Part shown: one piece after another, positions 13,955 through 17,730 of the stretch | Layout: each line of letters begins with the position of its first letter | How positions within the stretch are numbered: position 1 is the stretch's first letter | DNA from: Pseudomonadota bacterium | Lineage (GTDB): Bacteria; Pseudomonadota; Gammaproteobacteria; Burkholderiales; Burkholderiaceae_C | Reading direction: 5' to 3' | Assembly (NCBI GenBank): GCA_023436025.1 | Contig: JAEZKX010000084.1 | Coordinates: forward strand, 1-17,730 | Length of the DNA stretch: 17,730 nt | The notes under the pieces: model-generated | Databases searched by the model: none | What the model saw: only the letters and a program-made list of their open reading frames with translations | Told to the model about the DNA's origin: nothing | Position numbers and translations under genes: made by a program

Positions 13955-13987
13955 GAAGCGAAAGCAGCGGGACTGTGGGCAACCGGG

Positions 13988-13993
13988 ATTGTG
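13988..13993 (-). promoter_or_regulatory. Candidate minus-10 box for MOSC gene
   Basis: Minus-strand CACAAT (four of six consensus matches), 33 bases before the MOSC ATG, lying back-to-back with the plus-strand TACAAT at 14003. No clear minus-35 element. Confidence 0.3.
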
Positions 13994-14002
13994 CCCGGCT
14001 CC

Positions 14003-14008
14003 TACAAT
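14003..14008 (+). promoter_or_regulatory. Minus-10 box, probable leaderless start of the hydroxylase operon
   Basis: TACAAT (five of six consensus matches) ends 7 bases before ATG 14016, so transcription should start at or within a base or two of the A of the start codon. No Shine-Dalgarno is present. An in-frame ATG at 14007 lies inside the box and cannot be on such a transcript. Confidence 0.5.
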
Positions 14009-14015
14009 GCCTTCC

Positions 14016-15155
14016 ATGGCCGCTTCCCTCGACGTATGCATCCGTGGCGCCGGCATCGTGGGCCGCACGCTGGCCCTGTTGCTGGCACGTGACCGGCTGC
14101 GCGTCGGCCTGGTGGAAACCCCCAGTGCCGGCCCGCCCGGCGTCCACAGCGACGTGCGCGCCTATGCCCTCAATGCCGCTTCGCGCGACCTGCTGCTGCG
14201 CCTGCGCGCCTGGCCCGACGAGGAACATGCCACGCCGGTGCTGGCCATGGACGTCCATGGCGACGAAGGCGGGCGCGTGCGCTTCGGCGCCGGCAGCGAG
14301 CGGGTGCCGGCGCTGGCCTGGATCGTCGATGTGCAGCCGCTGCTGGCCCGCCTGGGCGAGGCGGTGCGCTACCAGCCCCAGATCGAGTTGCTGGCCGCGC
14401 CGCGGCCGGCGCCGCTGACCGTCGTCTCCGAAGGCCGGGCCAGCGCCACCCGCGAGGAGTTCGGCGTCACTTTCTCGGTCGCCACCTATCCGCAGCGCGC
14501 CATCGCCGCCCGCCTCGCCTGTGAAAAACCGCACGGCCAGGTGGCACGCCAGTGGTTCGCGGAAGAAGGCGACATCCTGGCGCTGCTGCCCATGGGTGGC
14601 CCGCAGGGGAACTCCGTGGCCCTGGTGTGGTCCGTCCGGGACGCCCGTGCCGACGAACTGCTGGCGCTGCCGCCGGCGGACTTCGAGGCGCGCCTGGAGG
14701 CCGTCTGCGGCGACGCCGTCGGCAAGCTCACGCTCCAGAGCGAGCGCGCCTGCTGGAACCTGCAGAAGGCCGAGGCCGACCGCTGGTGCGGCCCGGGCTG
14801 GGTGCTGGCCGGGGATGCGGCGCACAACGTGCACCCGCTGGCGGGCCAGGGGCTCAACCTGGGGCTGGCCGATGCCGCGGAGCTGGCGCAGGTGCTGCAC
14901 GGTCGCGAGTACTGGCGCAGCCTGGGCGACGAGCGCCTGCTGCGGCGCTACGAGCGCGCGCGCAAGCTGGACGTGCTGGCCATGGGCTGGGCGACCGACG
15001 GGCTGCAGCAGCTGTTCGCGCAGCAGGCCGAGCCCTGGTCCTGGGTGCGCAACTGGGGCATGCGCGGCTTCGACCGCAGCGGCCCGCTGAAACATTGGGT
15101 GGCCCGCCAGGCGATGGTGGGCACGGCGAACTTGTTGAGAACGGAAAGAACATGA
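14016..15155 (+). CDS. UbiH/UbiF/COQ6-family FAD-dependent hydroxylase
   Basis: A 379-residue flavoprotein monooxygenase of the family that hydroxylates the ubiquinone ring. Seen: the Rossmann motif GAGIVGRTLALLLA (residues 11-24) and the second FAD motif GDAAHNVHPLAGQGLNLGL (266-284), the signature of UbiH-type enzymes. The protein is slightly short for the family (about 390-400). The DG motif that contacts FAD and NAD(P)H, usually ADGxxS near residue 160, appears as SEGRAS near 138-143, with Glu for Asp and about 20 residues earlier, so the region before it is condensed. It begins a plus-strand run and its stop overlaps the dsbC start as ATGA. Which ring position it hydroxylates cannot be told from sequence alone, so no symbol is given. 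ATG 14016 is chosen because of the promoter spacing. Confidence 0.88.
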   Translation: MAASLDVCIRGAGIVGRTLALLLARDRLRVGLVETPSAGPPGVHSDVRAYALNAASRDLLLRLRAWPDEEHATPVLAMDVHGDEGGRVRFGAGSERVPALAWIVDVQPLLARLGEAVRYQPQIELLAAPRPAPLTVVSEGRASATREEFGVTFSVATYPQRAIAARLACEKPHGQVARQWFAEEGDILALLPMGGPQGNSVALVWSVRDARADELLALPPADFEARLEAVCGDAVGKLTLQSERACWNLQKAEADRWCGPGWVLAGDAAHNVHPLAGQGLNLGLADAAELAQVLHGREYWRSLGDERLLRRYERARKLDVLAMGWATDGLQQLFAQQAEPWSWVRNWGMRGFDRSGPLKHWVARQAMVGTANLLRTERT

Positions 15156-15919
15156 AAGCGATTCGACGCGGGCTGGCGGCAGCCCTGGTGGCCGTCGGCC
15201 TGGCGGGCACGCTGGCCCACGCGCAGGCGCCGACCCGGGCCAACGCGGCGGCCGCGGTGCCGCCGGCGGTGGAATCCGCGCTGCGCAAGAACCTGGCCGA
15301 GCGCCTGCCCAACCTGCCGGGGCGCATCGAGGAGATCCGCACCACGCCCATCGCCGGCCTCTACGAGGTGCGCGTGGGCCTGGACCTGTTCTACGCCGAC
15401 GCCGAGGGCAACTTCCTGCTCAATGGCCAGATGATCGACACCCGCGGCCAGCGCAACCTCACCGAGGAGCGGCTGGAGAAGCTGATGGCCATCAGCTTCG
15501 ACCAGCTGCCGCTGAAGGACGCCTTCACCATCGTGCGCGGCAACGGCAAGCGCAAGATGGCGGTGTTCCAGGATCCCAACTGCGGCTACTGCAAGCGGCT
15601 CGAGCGCGACATCCAGAAGATCGACAACGTCACGATCCACATGTTCCTGCTGCCGGTGCTGGGGCCCAACTCCACGGAGAAGTCGCGCGACATCTGGTGC
15701 TCGCGCGACAAGGCCCGGGCCTGGCAGGACTGGATGCTGCGCGGCGAGGCGGCGCCCAAGGCCTCCGACAACTGCGACGTGAGCGCGCTGGCGCGCAACC
15801 TCGAGTTCAGCCGCCGCCACCGGATCACCGGCACGCCCACGATGTTCTTCGCCGACGGCACGCGCGTGCCCGGGGCCATCGGCGCCGCCGAGGTCGAGAA
15901 GATGCTGGCCGGCAAGTGA
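15152..15919 (+). CDS. dsbC: DsbC-type periplasmic thiol:disulfide interchange protein
   Basis: A 255-residue secreted disulfide isomerase. A signal peptide (MKAIRRG, then a hydrophobic Ala/Leu/Val core) ends at AHA, with likely cleavage after Ala24. The N-terminal dimerisation domain follows (residues about 35-110: TTPIAGLYEVRVGLDLFYAD, NGQMIDTR), then the thioredoxin-fold domain with active site Cys144-Gly-Tyr-Cys147 and the cis-Pro loop TGTPT (Pro229). Cys183 and Cys208 match the second structural disulfide of DsbC. It acts in the periplasm, shuffling wrong disulfides, and is normally kept reduced by DsbD, which is not in the window. A GGAAAG sequence sits 4 bases before the start. The start overlaps the hydroxylase stop (ATGA), and the stop overlaps the peptidase start (GTGA). 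Confidence 0.95.
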   Translation: MKAIRRGLAAALVAVGLAGTLAHAQAPTRANAAAAVPPAVESALRKNLAERLPNLPGRIEEIRTTPIAGLYEVRVGLDLFYADAEGNFLLNGQMIDTRGQRNLTEERLEKLMAISFDQLPLKDAFTIVRGNGKRKMAVFQDPNCGYCKRLERDIQKIDNVTIHMFLLPVLGPNSTEKSRDIWCSRDKARAWQDWMLRGEAAPKASDNCDVSALARNLEFSRRHRITGTPTMFFADGTRVPGAIGAAEVEKMLAGK

Positions 15920-17670
15920 GCGCGCAGCGCCCGGCGGGTCCGCACTACCGGGTGGAGGCGGCGGACCCCGCCGCCCACCTCTTCCACGTCACGCTCACCA
16001 TCGCGCAGCCGCAGGCCGCGCAGCGCGTGACGCTGCCGGCGTGGATTCCCGGCAGCTACCTGGTGCGCGAGTTCACGCGCCACCTGCAAAAGCTCAGCGC
16101 GCGCCAGGAAGGCAAGCCGGTCGCCATCCACCAGATCGACAAGGCCAGCTGGCAGGTCGACTGCATGCCCTCCACGCCGCTGGTGCTGCACTACGAGGTC
16201 TACGCCTTCGACAATTCGGTGCGCACCGCCTGGCTCGACACGCAGCGCGGCTTCTTCAACGGCACCAGCCTGTGCCTGCGCGTGCAGGGCCAGGCGCAGA
16301 TGCCGCACGAGCTGGAGCTGGTGGCGCCGGCGGCGCTGCCGCACTGGCACGCGGCCACCGGGCTGGAGCCGCTGAAGGCCGGCAAGCGTGGCTTCGGCAA
16401 CTACATCGCCGCCGACTACGACGAGCTGGTCGACTGCCCGGTGGAGATGGGGCCGTTCTTCAGCGCCGAATTCCGCGCCGGCGGCGTTGCGCACCGCGTG
16501 GTGGTGGCCGGGGCCACCGAGTCCTTCGACAGCGCGCGCTTCGTCGCCGACGTGCACCGCATCTGCGAGGCGCAAATCCGCTTCTGGCACGAGCGCCGCA
16601 AGCCGCCTTTCAAGAGCTACCTGCTCCTGCTCAATTGCGTGGACGACGGCTACGGCGGCCTGGAACACCGCAACTCCACCGCGCTGATCGCCTCGCGGCG
16701 CGACCTGCCGCGCCTGGGCGACACGCGATCCAGCGAGGGCTACACCACGCTGCTGGGGCTGGTGAGCCACGAGTACTTCCACACCTGGAACGTCAAGCGC
16801 CTGCGCCCCGCGGAGTTCGCGCACTTCGACTACGCGCAGGAGAACTACACGCAGCTGCTGTGGTTCTTCGAGGGCTTCACCAGCTACTACGACGACCTGC
16901 TGCTCAAGCGCGCCGGCCTGATCGACGAAGCCACCTACCTCAAGCTGCTGACCAAGACCTGCAACCAGGTCCTGCAGACCCCCGGGCGCGAGGTGCAGTC
17001 GGTGGCGCAGGCCAGCTTCGACGCCTGGGTGAAGTACTACCGGCAGGACGAGAACACGCCCAACGCCACGGTCAGCTACTACACCAAGGGTGCCCTGGTG
17101 GCGCTGTGCTTCGACCTCACGCTGCGCGCCGAGGGCCACACGACGCTGGACGCGGTGATGCGTGCGCTGTGGGCGCGCTGCAAGGCCGGGCCGATGGCCG
17201 AGGCGGATTTCGCCGCCGTGCTGAAGGAGCTGGGTGGCCGCGCCTTCACCCGCGAACTGGCCGCCTGGGTGCACGGCACGCGCGAGCTGCCGGTGAAGGA
17301 GCTGCTGGAGCAGCACGGCGTGTCCGTCATGGAGGAACCCGCGCAGCTGCAGCAGCGCCTGGGCGTGCGCGTGGCCGAGGGTAACGGCGTGGTGCTGAAG
17401 AACGTGCTGCGCGGCGGCGCCGCCGAACAGGCCGGCATGGCGCCCAACGACGAGTGGATCGGCGTCGAGGTGGCGGGTGCCGCCTGGCGCCTGAACAAGC
17501 TCGACGACCTGCTGCTCTATGCCGGCAACCACCGCAGGATGACGGCGATCGTCGCGCGCGACCGCCGGCTGCTGCGGCTGGACCTGTCCCTGCCGGCCGG
17601 CGTCACCACCTGGCGCCTGGCCCTGCGCGATGCGGCCCACGCGCAACCGTGGCTCGGCCCGCAGCACTGA
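15916..17670 (+). CDS. M61 family metallopeptidase with PDZ domain
   Basis: A 584-residue zinc aminopeptidase of the glycyl aminopeptidase (M61) family. Seen: an N-terminal beta domain (LPAWIPGSYLVREFTRHLQ, residues about 38-56), then the catalytic core with zinc motif His285-Glu-Tyr-Phe-His289 followed by TWNVKRLRP, the family hallmark. Glu319 in WFFEGFTSYYDDL is the expected third zinc ligand. YYTKGALVALCFDL and LWARCK belong to the helical domain. A C-terminal PDZ domain (about 475-560, RLGVRV...VLRGGAAEQAGMAPNDEW) probably binds substrate C-termini. The start is GTG 15916, sharing bases with the dsbC stop; it gives the family length and aligns the N-terminus. No signal peptide is visible, so cytoplasmic location is suggested although the gene sits between genes for exported proteins. 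Confidence 0.93.
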   Translation: MSAQRPAGPHYRVEAADPAAHLFHVTLTIAQPQAAQRVTLPAWIPGSYLVREFTRHLQKLSARQEGKPVAIHQIDKASWQVDCMPSTPLVLHYEVYAFDNSVRTAWLDTQRGFFNGTSLCLRVQGQAQMPHELELVAPAALPHWHAATGLEPLKAGKRGFGNYIAADYDELVDCPVEMGPFFSAEFRAGGVAHRVVVAGATESFDSARFVADVHRICEAQIRFWHERRKPPFKSYLLLLNCVDDGYGGLEHRNSTALIASRRDLPRLGDTRSSEGYTTLLGLVSHEYFHTWNVKRLRPAEFAHFDYAQENYTQLLWFFEGFTSYYDDLLLKRAGLIDEATYLKLLTKTCNQVLQTPGREVQSVAQASFDAWVKYYRQDENTPNATVSYYTKGALVALCFDLTLRAEGHTTLDAVMRALWARCKAGPMAEADFAAVLKELGGRAFTRELAAWVHGTRELPVKELLEQHGVSVMEEPAQLQQRLGVRVAEGNGVVLKNVLRGGAAEQAGMAPNDEWIGVEVAGAAWRLNKLDDLLLYAGNHRRMTAIVARDRRLLRLDLSLPAGVTTWRLALRDAAHAQPWLGPQH

Positions 17671-17730
17671 GGCTCTGGCTGCTGCTGGGGCTGGTCCTCG
17701 CGGCCCACGGGCTGGCCCTGGAATGGCTGG
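17649..17730 (+). CDS. Start of a secreted or membrane-anchored protein (cut by window edge)
   Basis: Only 27 codons are visible, read from GTG 17649-17651, beginning MARPAALRLWLLLGLVLAAH and then GLALEWLG. The start overlaps the M61 peptidase end by 22 bases in another frame, continuing the tight packing of the run. Two Arg followed by a 14-residue Leu/Val/Ala core give a signal peptide or N-terminal anchor. The position after an M61 peptidase and the N-terminal style recall DUF3108 proteins of Burkholderiales, but that is a weak recollection. A competing ATG at 17630 leads a frame rich in Ala, Gly and Arg with no hydrophobic core and is less likely. Confidence 0.55.
   Translation, partial: MARPAALRLWLLLGLVLAAHGLALEWL

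Noticed and set aside
11762..14092. Plus-strand frame of over 770 codons across ychF and the MOSC gene
   Set aside because: It spans two real minus-strand genes and the gap between them with no recognisable domain; a high-GC artefact.
15586..17667. Minus-strand frame of nearly 700 codons opposite dsbC and the M61 peptidase
   Set aside because: Antisense shadow; the plus strand carries clear catalytic motifs (CGYC, HEYFH).
1..17730. CRISPR arrays, tRNA or rRNA genes, insertion sequences, phage or toxin-antitoxin modules
   Set aside because: No spaced repeat array, cloverleaf, terminal inverted repeats, transposase or integrase motif was seen on either strand.

Overview
The window is a compact, very GC-rich stretch of bacterial chromosome with almost every codon ending in G or C. 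It reads as a betaproteobacterium of the order Burkholderiales, most likely Comamonadaceae or a close relative. This rests on the family set (pilGHIJL chemosensory genes, a dusB-fis-purH run, hemL beside a divergent ThiD-like kinase and a rubredoxin, ychF, DsbC, M61 peptidase) and on general resemblance, not on a database match. I see no tRNA, rRNA, CRISPR array, insertion sequence, phage gene or attachment site. No gene has a clear frameshift; only the two genes at the window edges are cut.

Layout. (1) Bases 1-5770, minus strand: rubredoxin, then pilG, pilH, pilI, pilJ and the N-terminal third or so of pilL/chpA. This is the type IV pilus (twitching) chemosensory pathway: receptor PilJ, adaptor PilI, kinase PilL/ChpA, response regulators PilG and PilH. 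(2) Bases 5771-8085, plus strand: a divergent promoter region, then a ThiD/ribokinase-like kinase overlapping hemL (tetrapyrrole synthesis). (3) Bases 8185-11026, minus strand: dusB-fis-purH, each pair joined by an ATGA overlap, so tRNA dihydrouridylation, the nucleoid protein Fis and the last two steps of IMP synthesis appear to share one transcript. (4) Bases 11156-11626, plus: a YqaA/DedA-like membrane protein, with a possible small membrane protein on the opposite strand overlapping its end. (5) Bases 11903-13954, minus: a MOSC-domain protein followed by ychF. (6) Bases 14016-17730, plus: a tightly overlapping run of a UbiH-family flavin hydroxylase, dsbC, an M61 peptidase with a PDZ domain, and the start of a membrane-anchored or secreted protein.

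Regulatory reading. The hexamer TACAAT recurs at minus-10-like positions in front of rubredoxin, dusB and the hydroxylase gene. Three plus-strand genes (5862, 11156, 14016) have no Shine-Dalgarno sequence; two of them have a minus-10-like hexamer 7-8 bases before the start codon, which points to leaderless transcripts. Two inverted repeats sit in the divergent promoter regions at 5789-5812 and 11080-11096.

I do not see a clear undescribed system here. The most useful leads are the atypical ThiD-like kinase, the putative small membrane protein at 11581-11763, the 7-bp tandem repeat abutting the pilL start codon, and the promoter and leader structure of dusB-fis-purH.
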